From IMG/VR virus record IMGVR_UViG_3300047546_002947, positions 1 through 25,537 of that record: a stretch of DNA of 25,537 nt; one strand, given 5' to 3'. The notes below the pieces were generated by a model that saw only the letters and a list, made by a program, of their open reading frames with translations, searched no databases and was not told where the DNA came from. The stretch comes from a virus. Positions 1-7,021 of the stretch are shown in pieces. The first letter of the stretch is position 1. Each line of letters opens with the position of its first letter. The translations under genes were made by a program, and so were the position numbers.

Positions 1-621
1 GTATCTTTGTAGTTCATTAAGGACACGACGCCAATCAGGCACATGCTTATTAATAAGCTCAGCAACAACAGCTTTATCATATTCTACCTCTTCTTTAGAA
101 AGTATTCCCACTGTTCTTTTAAAGAATTGTACAGCAAGTCTAGGTAGATCGTCTTTGGAAATTTTGAAGTCAACCACGGAGCATCGTGAGTGTAATGGTT
201 CAATGATGCGGTGCTTGAAGTTACACGTGAGTATGAAGCCGCAGTTCCGTGAGAACTCTTCCATGAAATTGCGTAGAGCTGGCTGTGTAGAGTTGGCGTT
301 AAGGTAATCGGCTTCGTCGAGGATGACATACTTTCTTCCCCCACTAAAAGATACTGAGGAAGCAAATTGTTGGATGTCGTTTCGGAGTGTGTCAATATTA
401 CCATTCATAGATCCATTGATTACAATGTAGTCAGCACCAATCTGTTCTAACATAGCCTTTGCTACTGTTGTCTTACCAACACCAGCAGAACCTGTCAATA
501 ACAGATTAGGTATGTTTCCACTATCTATAAAAGAGCTGAAGGTCTGCTTGAGACCTTCAGGAAGTATACAATCATTAATTGTCTTCGGTCGATACTTTTC
601 GACCCAGAGAAATTCATCCAT
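1..621 (-). CDS. 44: Sliding clamp loader large subunit, gp44-like (3' end beyond window)
   Basis: AAA+ ATPase that with gp62 loads the sliding clamp on primer-template junctions during phage replication. The 207 codons present begin MDEFLWVEKYRP, the typical gp44/RFC start. The Walker A motif GSAGVGKT is at residues 44-51, Walker B with the DEAD box (ILDEAD) at about 100-105, sensor 1 TCN at 132-134 and the SRC arginine-finger motif at 145-147. The C-terminal collar domain is off the left edge; T4 gp44 has about 319 residues. The ATG lies 2 nt after the clamp stop codon, so the two are one transcription unit, as in T4. No anomaly was seen. The family assignment is firm. Confidence 0.95.
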   Translation of the reverse strand, partial: MDEFLWVEKYRPKTINDCILPEGLKQTFSSFIDSGNIPNLLLTGSAGVGKTTVAKAMLEQIGADYIVINGSMNGNIDTLRNDIQQFASSVSFSGGRKYVILDEADYLNANSTQPALRNFMEEFSRNCGFILTCNFKHRIIEPLHSRCSVVDFKISKDDLPRLAVQFFKRTVGILSKEEVEYDKAVVAELINKHVPDWRRVLNELQRY

Positions 622-623
622 AA

Positions 624-1289
624 TTAACCACCAAATGAGCTAGATGCTTCAGTGGCAACATAGTACATGACATTACCAGTTGACCACTTTGACAAACCAC
701 GAGATGATATCTTAACATCATAGTTGCCTGAAATCAACTTAATAATATTTTCTAATTTGAAAATCATGCTGAATGATTTATCCGTTTCACCAACCTCAAC
801 AGCAAACACGTCAGTGGTTGGATTTTTAGAATTGGTAGCAGTGACGGTGATGTGGTGGTTATCACCTGTCACTGCAATTTCCGGCAACTGGAGAACACCA
901 GAAGCTCTTACGACCTTCTGTAGCTCTTCTTGAGAAATGGAGAACTCAACATCAGCTGCTGGAAAATTAATATCCTTATTTGGATCTGGTGCAACGATCA
1001 TTGAAGGGTCGGCGTATGTATAGTTTACTGACTGACGACCTGAAACGATCTTTACTTGTCTATCACCAAAATCCAATTCAGGTTCTTTAAACAAAGATGT
1101 AATACCTAAGAACTTATTAAGTTCATAAATTGCAAATTGTGTAGGAAAATTTTCTTCTACCATTGCCTTTGCATAAATGCTCTTTGTTGGTGACATTGTA
1201 GTAATGATATTACCAGGATGGACCAACAAAGAAGGATTAATGGTAGAAAAATTCTTCAATATATTAGTTGTATTTTCACTAAGTTTCAT
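624..1289 (-). CDS. 45: DNA polymerase sliding clamp, gp45-like
   Basis: Processivity clamp for the phage DNA polymerase; in T4 it is also the mobile activator of late transcription together with gp55 and gp33. The 221 residues compare with 228 in T4, and the pattern MKLSENTTNILKNFSTINPS, then LVHPGNIITTMSPTKSIYAKA, is typical of gp45. The start ATG follows an AAGGA box about 10 nt upstream. The gene lies directly before the clamp-loader gene and after a glycosyltransferase gene. A gp55 gene elsewhere in the window fits the coupling of late transcription to replication known from T4; that link is by analogy. Confidence 0.93.
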   Translation of the reverse strand: MKLSENTTNILKNFSTINPSLLVHPGNIITTMSPTKSIYAKAMVEENFPTQFAIYELNKFLGITSLFKEPELDFGDRQVKIVSGRQSVNYTYADPSMIVAPDPNKDINFPAADVEFSISQEELQKVVRASGVLQLPEIAVTGDNHHITVTATNSKNPTTDVFAVEVGETDKSFSMIFKLENIIKLISGNYDVKISSRGLSKWSTGNVMYYVATEASSSFGG

Positions 1290-1304
1290 AATATAAAAAA
1301 TCCT

Positions 1305-2369
1305 TTAGAGTGCTACTTTTTTAAACTTCTTAATCAGATTAGGATCATTTGCAATCACTGGTGATACAGGCTTAGCAGCAGTTGCTGAAGCTTCACCTGA
1401 TCTCATTTTTCTAATAAGTTCTGCATCGGCAGTTGCTGAAGCACCAATAGAAGCCAATGCAGGAAGTTTACCTCCAAACACATATGTACCGGTGTGTTGG
1501 AGATGCATCCAAGGACACAACCAAACCTTCATACCAGCTTTGCGAACATTCTGGCAGAAAAGATAATCTTCAGAAAGATAACGATCAGTTGATGAATTAA
1601 TTTTCTTTTCTGCTTCAGCAAGAGCTGTAGATGCTTCTTCTGAAGTAACAACTTCACCTGATGAAATCTTCTTAAGTAGATTTTCATATGTCTTAGTAGG
1701 ATTATGTCTATCTACTTCAGCTTGAAAATACATACCGATCTTACGTGAACCATCAAATGCTTCTGTGCGAACATGATCTGGTTTATACATAATTTCAGGA
1801 TATGCTTCAAGGTATTTTTTGAAAGTATTACGACGAACCATCATAAAACCTGTGCCTGTTTCTAGGACTTCAGCTGGCTCATCAAGACGAATAGATTTTG
1901 AATTTTCACCTGGTGCCATGTAAGGATTGAAAACAAAGTCACCAACAAAATCTTCAAGTACATTTGCATTTTGATCTGCAACACCTTTGTTAACTGCTTG
2001 ATAAATCTTTTCCCATGTAATGCATTTCTTAGGATATGGAGCTGCAATAACATCATATTCAGATTCAGGTGTTTGTAGTGCCATCATAGCAATAACATCT
2101 TGAGGATTAAATCCAATATCCGAATCAATAAACAAAAGATGATCAGCTTCTGAACGAAGAAATTCATCAACACAATAATTACGTGCACGTGTAATTAATG
2201 ATTCATTGAAAAGAAAATAGGACCTAAGTTCTATATTATATTTTACACACATAGCAGTCAAATCGCAGAGAGAACGTGTATACATACCTCCTGCCATACC
2301 ACCATACATTGGAGTAGCAACAAACAACTTGCGTTGTCTAAGTGACTCTAAATCAATTTTAATTTCCAT
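1305..2369 (-). CDS. Putative glycosyltransferase (GT-A-like, DXD motif)
   Basis: Predicted nucleotide-sugar-dependent glycosyltransferase of 354 residues. It opens with a beta-strand followed by a glycine-rich turn (KLFVATPMYGGMAGGMYT, about 14-31), has an N-E-S-L-x-T-R-A-R-N segment near 55-64 and the metal-binding DXD motif in LLFIDSDIGF (D82, D84). A lysine/glutamate-rich stretch near 215-255 is probably an inserted helix pair. The ATG at 2369 is preferred to an upstream GTG because AAGGAA lies 7 nt before it. The sugar and acceptor are unknown: it may act on DNA bases, as T4 glucosyltransferases do, or on virion or host surface molecules. Its place after the dpdA/queC cluster and before the clamp makes a DNA role worth considering, but that is inference. 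Confidence 0.72.
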   Translation of the reverse strand: MEIKIDLESLRQRKLFVATPMYGGMAGGMYTRSLCDLTAMCVKYNIELRSYFLFNESLITRARNYCVDEFLRSEADHLLFIDSDIGFNPQDVIAMMALQTPESEYDVIAAPYPKKCITWEKIYQAVNKGVADQNANVLEDFVGDFVFNPYMAPGENSKSIRLDEPAEVLETGTGFMMVRRNTFKKYLEAYPEIMYKPDHVRTEAFDGSRKIGMYFQAEVDRHNPTKTYENLLKKISSGEVVTSEEASTALAEAEKKINSSTDRYLSEDYLFCQNVRKAGMKVWLCPWMHLQHTGTYVFGGKLPALASIGASATADAELIRKMRSGEASATAAKPVSPVIANDPNLIKKFKKVAL

Positions 2370-2383
2370 TTTATATTTCCTTA

Positions 2384-2536
2384 TTACCACGAACCATCAT
2401 CAATGATGAATTCTATTTTAAACATTAATAACTTAATAATTATCAAATGCATTTTAGGGTTAAAACTATCCAAAAAATCATTGGGTCCATTATATTCAAA
2501 GTCTATATTCCAGTTTACCGGATTAAATATAAACAT
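2384..2536 (-). CDS. Possible small ORF, 50 aa, unknown function
   Basis: An open frame fills the 175-nt space between the dUTPase-like gene and the glycosyltransferase. From ATG 2536 it codes for about 50 residues, starting MFIFNPVNWNIDFEYNGPND, acidic in the middle and hydrophobic near the end. The stop lies just before the ribosome-binding site of the glycosyltransferase, which is the spacing expected of a real gene in this compact genome. Against it, the nearest Shine-Dalgarno-like AGGTGG is 15 nt from the ATG, so an ATT start or no translation are alternatives. No homologue is recognised. Confidence 0.4.
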   Translation of the reverse strand: MFIFNPVNWNIDFEYNGPNDFLDSFNPKMHLIIIKLLMFKIEFIIDDGSW

Positions 2537-2564
2537 TATTACAATATTTGACCACCTAAGATAA

Positions 2565-3068
2565 TTAAGTATACTTTTGATCATGTGCTTTACCAATACC
2601 ATAATCACCATCATACTTCTTTAGTGATTGTGACTTGAAGAGGAGGAACTGTCCGACTCTTGTTCCTTTTTTGATTCTTGCAAAAGATTTGACATGTAAC
2701 GCGCCAGCCATAACACCATTATAACCGGAATCATATAAACCACTAGTGATATAAAGACCGTTACGATTAAGAGTAGATCTAGTGATGACCCATCCAGCTT
2801 CATCAGCTCCAACATTGATTATGTTCTCCATAACAATTTCATATGTGCCTGGTGGAAGATTCCAATAACCTTGACCATCTGTAGGTACTTCATGGGATCC
2901 TCGATGAATCTTTACTTCTTTTCCATCTTCTTCACCAATAACAAAAGCACCTTCATTCATTTGAAAAATCTTACCTACCCGAAGATCAACAGCATTAGGT
3001 TGAATATCTTCATCTTTAAGATTTGTAAGGGTTGATTGTGTATCTTGTGCTGCAACATGAATCATCAT
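2565..3068 (-). CDS. dUTPase / dCTP deaminase superfamily protein
   Basis: Nucleotide-pool enzyme of the trimeric dUTPase/dCTP deaminase fold, 167 residues. Visible motifs are AVDLRVG (about 26-32, motif 1 Asp28), TRSTLNRNGL (96-105, motif 2) and SGLYDSGYNG (109-118, motif 3 with Asp113, as in dUTPases). ARIKKGTRVGQFLLF is motif 4, and the tail YGIGKAHDQKY occupies the place of the flexible C-terminal motif. The Glu that deaminates dCTP in true Dcd proteins appears to be Ala at the aligned position, so hydrolysis of dUTP (or another dNTP) is more likely than deamination. ATG 3068 overlaps the amidotransferase stop by 3 nt; a second ATG at 3065 is also possible. It shares the operon with dpdA and queC. 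Confidence 0.8.
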   Translation of the reverse strand: MMIHVAAQDTQSTLTNLKDEDIQPNAVDLRVGKIFQMNEGAFVIGEEDGKEVKIHRGSHEVPTDGQGYWNLPPGTYEIVMENIINVGADEAGWVITRSTLNRNGLYITSGLYDSGYNGVMAGALHVKSFARIKKGTRVGQFLLFKSQSLKKYDGDYGIGKAHDQKYT

Positions 3069-3691
3069 TTCACTTCATCCATAAAAAAATAAGGGTTTTC
3101 AACTGTATTAAATTTGCCAATTTTGTGTATACCTGAACCTAGTAGAAACTCCCATATAGTATTAGGTTCAAGAGATAACGATCCTTCAAACTTAGTTGAA
3201 GAGATGTTATGATCTGCGTCTATAAAGAGAGGAGAGATCTCATTACGAAATAATTGCAAACTACCATTACCAAAATATACACAAGAGAAGGTACCATCAA
3301 TATCATCTAGATTACCGGTACTAAGATATTTATGCAAGATCAAAAAAGTATCCCATGAGTTGTCAATATTATATTCTTTCATTGCGTTCTTAACCCAATG
3401 ATCTTTAATAATACCATTATGCCATAACCATGCACCTTGTGTATATGCAGGATGTACAGATTCAATAGTTTTATTATCTGTAGTAGGTGCTTGCATATGC
3501 GCAATACAATATGCACCTTCCGGTATCTTAATTTGATCCAAAGGTATTTCACCTAGACCCTTCGTGACGGTAATATCGTTGGTATCGGGATAATAGTAAC
3601 TATAAGAAAATGAGTGCTGACCTCTATAACGATTAAGTTCAGCTAACTCTACTAACTTATCTTTGCTAAAAGAACCAAAAATACTACACAT
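3065..3691 (-). CDS. Free-standing class II glutamine amidotransferase (Gat)
   Basis: Ntn-hydrolase glutaminase domain of 208 residues without a synthetase partner domain. After removal of Met1, Cys2 would be the catalytic nucleophile (MCSIFGSF). NRYRGQHSFS (20-29) matches the RG substrate-binding loop, IAHMQAPT (63-70) the second loop, and WHNGIIKDH (90-98) carries the Asn-Gly oxyanion residues. LDDIDGTFSCVYF matches the usual L-x-G-x-F-A strand. The start codon overlaps the queC stop by one base (TGATG). In some Crenarchaeota and in Escherichia phage 9g a Gat domain is fused to QueC and has been tied to archaeosine formation from preQ0. Here the two halves are separate but coupled, so ammonia delivery to a deazaguanine nitrile is inferred. 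Confidence 0.85.
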   Translation of the reverse strand: MCSIFGSFSKDKLVELAELNRYRGQHSFSYSYYYPDTNDITVTKGLGEIPLDQIKIPEGAYCIAHMQAPTTDNKTIESVHPAYTQGAWLWHNGIIKDHWVKNAMKEYNIDNSWDTFLILHKYLSTGNLDDIDGTFSCVYFGNGSLQLFRNEISPLFIDADHNISSTKFEGSLSLEPNTIWEFLLGSGIHKIGKFNTVENPYFFMDEVK

Positions 3692-4458
3692 CAGAGATCA
3701 TAAACCGTTACAGGTAAAAATTTATCCCAATCAATAGGAGGGTTATAAGGAATTGGATCTTTCACTCTTGCTTTAATAAAATTGGCAATTCGTTCAGAGC
3801 ATGAAGGACATTTTCCACAAGAATGACCATTTTCATCTGGATTATAACATGTAAGCGTATAATCAAAACGAACATTACCTAATTCCATTGCAATCATAAT
3901 CTCATCATACTTTGACAGCAAACTAAAAGGTGCTTCTAGTTTAACTTTATGAGTACGATTTTGATCAGCTACAGCATTCATAGCATCAACAAAACGTTGA
4001 GATGTATCCCAATATCCATACTCATCATGAACTTGAAGACCAGTAAAGACATGAGAAGCTTTATTTGATTCAGCAAATGAAAATGCTAATGCATTGAGAA
4101 TCATATTGCGGAATGGTACATAAGTTTTAGGTTGTGGATCTCCAAGAACATCTTTGATGGTTGGCATAGCCACGTCAGTACCACCAATGTTAGCACTAAC
4201 ATCCTTTACAATATCACCAAGAATTCCAAGATCCAATACTTTATGAGCAATACCAAGATGTTGACACGTCTTAGCAGCCATCTCAAGTTCTTTTATTTGT
4301 TTTTGTCCATAATTATATGAAAGAGCATAAACGCGTTCTTTACCATACTTAGCAACAAGAATGTAAGTCATAATTGTTGAATCAAGACCACCAGAAAGAA
4401 CAGATACTACATTATGTTCTGTATCAGGTAACTTACTTAGAGCTTCGTTCATATTCAT
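3691..4458 (-). CDS. queC: 7-cyano-7-deazaguanine (preQ0) synthase QueC
   Basis: ATP-dependent conversion of 7-carboxy-7-deazaguanine and ammonia to preQ0. The PP-loop SGGLDS is at residues 22-27, SYNYGQK follows at about 48-54, and the PFRNMILNALA segment lies near 115-125. A four-cysteine zinc site is formed by C204, C214, C217 and C220 (the CGKCPSC cluster). The 255-residue length is normal for QueC. ATG 4458 is chosen because AGGAAG lies 8-10 nt upstream; an in-frame TTG at 4464 is too close to that box and another ATG is at 4452. The gene overlaps the upstream DUF3310 gene by 26 nt and is followed with a 1-nt overlap by the amidotransferase. Confidence 0.95.
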   Translation of the reverse strand: MNMNEALSKLPDTEHNVVSVLSGGLDSTIMTYILVAKYGKERVYALSYNYGQKQIKELEMAAKTCQHLGIAHKVLDLGILGDIVKDVSANIGGTDVAMPTIKDVLGDPQPKTYVPFRNMILNALAFSFAESNKASHVFTGLQVHDEYGYWDTSQRFVDAMNAVADQNRTHKVKLEAPFSLLSKYDEIMIAMELGNVRFDYTLTCYNPDENGHSCGKCPSCSERIANFIKARVKDPIPYNPPIDWDKFLPVTVYDL

Positions 4459-4780
4459 TTGCAATTTCTTCCTGTAAATACCACATAGCTTTATGTAAAT
4501 CTTCTAAACGTTTTGTAGGATCTTTTTTACCAGCTCGCGCAACATACTTAACTACATTACCAAGAGAAAAACTTAGATCCCAGGCTCTTATAACTTTAAT
4601 AACCTCAAAAGGATTATCTTTGCCACCATAATGAGCAGGATGATTGACTGCTTCCTTCTTGCGACCCAATTCTCTGTGTACAGGTTGTTGTACTATCTGA
4701 GGATCAGGTTGCGGAGGAGTATCTGATTTTTGTTGTGCAGCTGTAATTACTGCACCTGGTCCATTTAATTTCAATGCCAT
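4433..4780 (-). CDS. DUF3310 family protein, copy A
   Basis: 115 residues with a disordered Pro/Gln-rich N-terminus (to about 40) and a C-terminal DUF3310 domain. The motifs are VNHPAHYGG (about 45-53), FEVIKVIRAWDLSFSLGNVV and KYVARAGKKD, then an amphipathic helix EDLHKAMWYLQEEI. T7 gp1.7, a nucleotide kinase acting on dGMP and dTMP, contains a DUF3310-type region, so nucleotide-pool work is plausible but unproven. It lies between the shorter paralogue and queC in the dpdA operon. Its last 26 bases overlap queC and contain the queC ribosome-binding site. Confidence 0.8.
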   Translation of the reverse strand: MALKLNGPGAVITAAQQKSDTPPQPDPQIVQQPVHRELGRKKEAVNHPAHYGGKDNPFEVIKVIRAWDLSFSLGNVVKYVARAGKKDPTKRLEDLHKAMWYLQEEIANEYERSSK

Positions 4781-4787
4781 CGTAACC

Positions 4788-5039
4788 TCACGATTTGGTA
4801 GTTTGATCGCGCATCAATCTAATCCGATCAACTTCTCTTTCAATATACCACTTTGCCTTTTCAAGATCTTCAATCTCTTTACTAAGAGCGTCATATCCTT
4901 GTTCAGCCTTCTTACCAGCTCTAAGAATATACTTTACTGCATTACCTCTAGAAAAATTCAACCCAAAGATTTCAATGACATCAATGGCTTGTAATTTTCC
5001 TACACCTTTATAATGATTAGGATTAATCTTGTCTTCCAT
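4788..5039 (-). CDS. DUF3310 family protein, copy B
   Basis: 83 residues that are almost entirely DUF3310 domain: INPNHYKGVGKLQAIDVIEIF, then NFSRGNAVKYILRAGKKAEQG and a long helix EIEDLEKAKWYIEREVDRIR. It is a diverged tandem paralogue of the next gene downstream, sharing the N-H-Y/A-H-Y-x-G, GN-x-VKY and RAGKK signatures but lacking the disordered N-terminus. The start is set by AAGGAA 9 nt upstream, which lies inside the 3' end of dpdA (17-nt overlap), so translation is coupled to dpdA. The biochemical activity is unknown; a nucleotide kinase role by analogy with T7 gp1.7 is a guess. Confidence 0.8.
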   Translation of the reverse strand: MEDKINPNHYKGVGKLQAIDVIEIFGLNFSRGNAVKYILRAGKKAEQGYDALSKEIEDLEKAKWYIEREVDRIRLMRDQTTKS

Positions 5040-5874
5040 TTAAAATTTCCTTAAACATATTAACATTATGATATAGCAATTCCATATCTATATCACTCTT
5101 TTTCATGTGATAAACTTTATCAAATGTTGCATTAGGTTTACCGATGACACCAGCTGTTGAATATTTGTTACCATCAATAGCTGCCATAACAGGATTGGAA
5201 GTGTCAACAGAATAGACCCAATCATATTCTTTGTAGTAAGCAAATTCGCCAGCCCACCATGTTCCAAGTAGATGGTGCTTACGATTCTTATCAATTACTC
5301 TAGATTCATGCATACGACGAAGTAGTTTAATTCTTTCATTTGCCTGAACAATAGGATCTTTCTCGGCCCAAGAATATACGAAGGGAATGCCAATCATATA
5401 AATTTGATCAACACCTTCTGGAGTATTTGGAAATAAACCTGATTTAATTCTAAAATCTCTAAATTCTTGGTAACATTCAATCATCTCTTCTGGAGATGAT
5501 CCTTGAATGACTGCCATACCATAATGAGCAGTCTCAGGATAAGATTTTAGAAATTCAAATGTTTGATCTAATGTTGCTTTCTTATTACCAAGAGTATCAG
5601 GAAGAATTACAACAGCAGGTGTGATCTTCTGACACCATGCATAGAGCATTTCATTACTTAATGATGCTCCTAATTCAAAACAACTATTATCAAGATAAAC
5701 AGCGTGTGAGGTACCATTAAAGGCACCGGTATTCATGATGTCTACTACTGCATTATAATATTCAGGATCTTCTATGAGTTTATGTAACAACACATAGGTA
5801 TAGTCATTGATCTTAAAATGATCTTCTGACTTCATAAGAGATAGAGGTGTTTCGTGGGCAACTAATTTTTTCAT
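5023..5874 (-). CDS. dpdA: DpdA-like DNA 7-deazaguanine transglycosylase
   Basis: A 283-residue member of the TGT fold that in phages exchanges guanine in DNA for a 7-deazaguanine base. Residues matching catalytic positions of tRNA-guanine transglycosylase are visible: YLDNSCFELG (Asp62, base-binding, like the DSGGFQ loop), VVILPDTLGNK (Asp93) and VYSVDTSNP (Asp224, candidate nucleophile). The C-terminal zinc cysteines of bacterial TGT are absent, as in short phage DpdA proteins. It leads an operon with two DUF3310 genes, queC, gat and a dUTPase-like gene, which argues strongly for DNA rather than tRNA as substrate. A sigma70-like promoter and a hairpin lie just upstream. Which deazaguanine it inserts cannot be told from sequence. 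Confidence 0.87.
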   Translation of the reverse strand: MKKLVAHETPLSLMKSEDHFKINDYTYVLLHKLIEDPEYYNAVVDIMNTGAFNGTSHAVYLDNSCFELGASLSNEMLYAWCQKITPAVVILPDTLGNKKATLDQTFEFLKSYPETAHYGMAVIQGSSPEEMIECYQEFRDFRIKSGLFPNTPEGVDQIYMIGIPFVYSWAEKDPIVQANERIKLLRRMHESRVIDKNRKHHLLGTWWAGEFAYYKEYDWVYSVDTSNPVMAAIDGNKYSTAGVIGKPNATFDKVYHMKKSDIDMELLYHNVNMFKEILNGRQD

Positions 5875-5905
5875 TCACAATTCCATAATAAAGTATCAAT
5901 GATTA

Positions 5906-5934
5906 AATATAATGAAGGTTGATAATTAAATCAA
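5906..5934 (-). promoter_or_regulatory. Sigma70-like promoter for the dpdA operon
   Basis: On the - strand TTGATT (5934-5929) and TATATT (5911-5906) are separated by exactly 17 nt, with dpdA starting 32 nt further on. The -35 box lies over the stop codon of the upstream gene and inside a 9-bp hairpin. The two hexamers are 4-5/6 matches to consensus; start of transcription is not shown by sequence alone. Confidence 0.5.
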
Positions 5935-5938
5935 CCTT
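5915..5938 (-). terminator. Stem-loop at the end of the 224-aa gene
   Basis: Perfect 9-bp inverted repeat: AAGGTTGAT (5915-5923) and ATCAACCTT (5930-5938), with a 6-nt AATTAA loop. It covers the stop codon of the upstream leftward gene. On the - strand it is followed by CATTATATTT, only a weak T-tract, so it may be a poor terminator, an mRNA 3'-end stabiliser or a protein site over the dpdA promoter. Confidence 0.45.
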
Positions 5939-6605
5939 TATATTTTTCACCTTTTGCACGAGCCTTTGCTGCTGCCTTTTGGCCGGCTTCTACTCGCTTT
6001 TGAAACTCTGCTTTACCGAGACGTTTACGACCAGCTGCGGCTGCAATTGCACCAGCTGCTTTATAATCTACACCAGCTGACTTTGCAATCTTCTTTACGA
6101 ATACATCTTTACCAGCTGCATCTTTTGGACCCTCATTGAGGATTTCTTCTTCTAAATGTTCTTTAAATGTTTTCATTTTATTTTTCTCAATTGCATTTTT
6201 AAGTGAACCAAGTCTTTGTTTTTGTGCGTAGTTATGAGTACCTGGTTTGGATTTCATATTCCAAAAAGATGCTCTTTCTGATCTAGGTTTATTAGCATCA
6301 GGATCTACCTTACTTCTGCCAAACATCTTAGCAATCTTTTCGGGTGAATGCCAATCGCCAACAATATCCCATTTCTTACGAATATTATAATTATATGTAT
6401 GAAATTCTTTTCCGTCTGAATGTCTTTTCAGATTGATTTTATACCTATTGATTCCAATTCTTTTATTACCGGTAACTGTATAAGAGGTAGGCTTATCATG
6501 TTCAATCTTATCATTACCATCATAAACAAAAGATCCAGCTGGAGCTTTGAGCTTAATATCTTTAAGAACTTGTCCACCAGAGCTTACAAGAGGAACGTAA
6601 ACCAT
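5931..6605 (-). CDS. Basic protein with internal capsid-targeting-like peptide; candidate head-internal protein
   Basis: 224 residues, no recognised family. The N-terminal ~140 residues look globular and are rich in Lys, Arg and aromatic residues (VPLVSSGG, DKPTSYTVTGNKRIGINRYK). At residue 144 comes MKTFKEHLEEEILNEG, which resembles the capsid-targeting leader of T4 internal proteins (MKTYQEFIAE, from memory) and contains LNE followed by Gly, the type of site cut by the T4 prohead protease. The last 80 residues are alanine/lysine-rich and histone-like (KAAAKARAKGEKYKG). The gene is the third of a set with TAATG/TGATG overlaps behind a late-promoter-like octamer. A role inside the capsid is inference; a separately translated C-terminal product is possible. 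Confidence 0.6.
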   Translation of the reverse strand: MVYVPLVSSGGQVLKDIKLKAPAGSFVYDGNDKIEHDKPTSYTVTGNKRIGINRYKINLKRHSDGKEFHTYNYNIRKKWDIVGDWHSPEKIAKMFGRSKVDPDANKPRSERASFWNMKSKPGTHNYAQKQRLGSLKNAIEKNKMKTFKEHLEEEILNEGPKDAAGKDVFVKKIAKSAGVDYKAAGAIAAAAGRKRLGKAEFQKRVEAGQKAAAKARAKGEKYKG

Positions 6606-7021
6606 TACTTATTCTTTCTACCTTCTAACTCTGAACCAAGCTTGTTTACATATTCAGTATGAGTCTTTGGTGTAGATTTAAATTGAAAGCCATACTTACG
6701 ATTCTTGAGATCTTTGTGAACAGCCTCAAGATCTTTTGTTGATACATTCTCAAGACCACCTGAATCTGCTTTTTCATTTTCAGTATATTTGTCTTTAGTA
6801 GAAGCAAGATGATCGGCATGCTTATTAAACATAGCACGTACAGGTCCACTATAACCAAGACCAGTCATTCTCATCCAATTAAGAACGCGACCATGATTCT
6901 CTTTAGTTGGATTCTTTTTAAGAAAACCAAGAACATGATGAATCTTCTCATCAGGTTCTTTTATCTTCTTTGCTTGAACTCTAGTCAACTGCCAGTGAAT
7001 GTTAAATTTATTAACAGCCAT
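6605..7021 (-). CDS. Unknown basic protein, 138 aa
   Basis: Not recognised. It is highly charged, beginning MAVNKFNIHWQLTRVQAKKI, with helical character, a segment GRVLNWMRMTGLGYSGPVRAMF (about 45-66), then acidic and Ser/Thr-rich, and a lysine-rich end (LGSELEGRKNK). No signal, membrane segment or catalytic motif is seen. ATG 7021 is preferred to ATG 7024 because AGGAG stands 7 nt before it and it overlaps the preceding stop as TGATG. It is sandwiched between two proteins with capsid-targeting-like peptides, so a virion-internal or packaged role is possible. Its own start lacks that peptide. Confidence 0.65.
   Translation of the reverse strand: MAVNKFNIHWQLTRVQAKKIKEPDEKIHHVLGFLKKNPTKENHGRVLNWMRMTGLGYSGPVRAMFNKHADHLASTKDKYTENEKADSGGLENVSTKDLEAVHKDLKNRKYGFQFKSTPKTHTEYVNKLGSELEGRKNK

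Noticed and set aside
84-404. Open frame of 106 codons on the - strand
   Set aside because: Out of frame with the clamp-loader gene that clearly covers 1-621 with Walker A, Walker B and SRC motifs; low-complexity translation.
724-933. Plus-strand open frame inside the clamp gene
   Set aside because: Antisense to gene 45, no ribosome-binding site, no family resemblance.
2384-2614. Longer 76-codon version of the small ORF before the glycosyltransferase
   Set aside because: Would begin 50 nt inside the dUTPase-like gene without a ribosome-binding site; only the 50-codon part is kept, with low confidence.
5023-5874. DpdA-like gene considered as a true tRNA-guanine transglycosylase
   Set aside because: Too short, lacks the C-terminal zinc cysteines and is grouped with other DNA-modification genes; DNA is the likelier substrate, though sequence alone cannot prove it.
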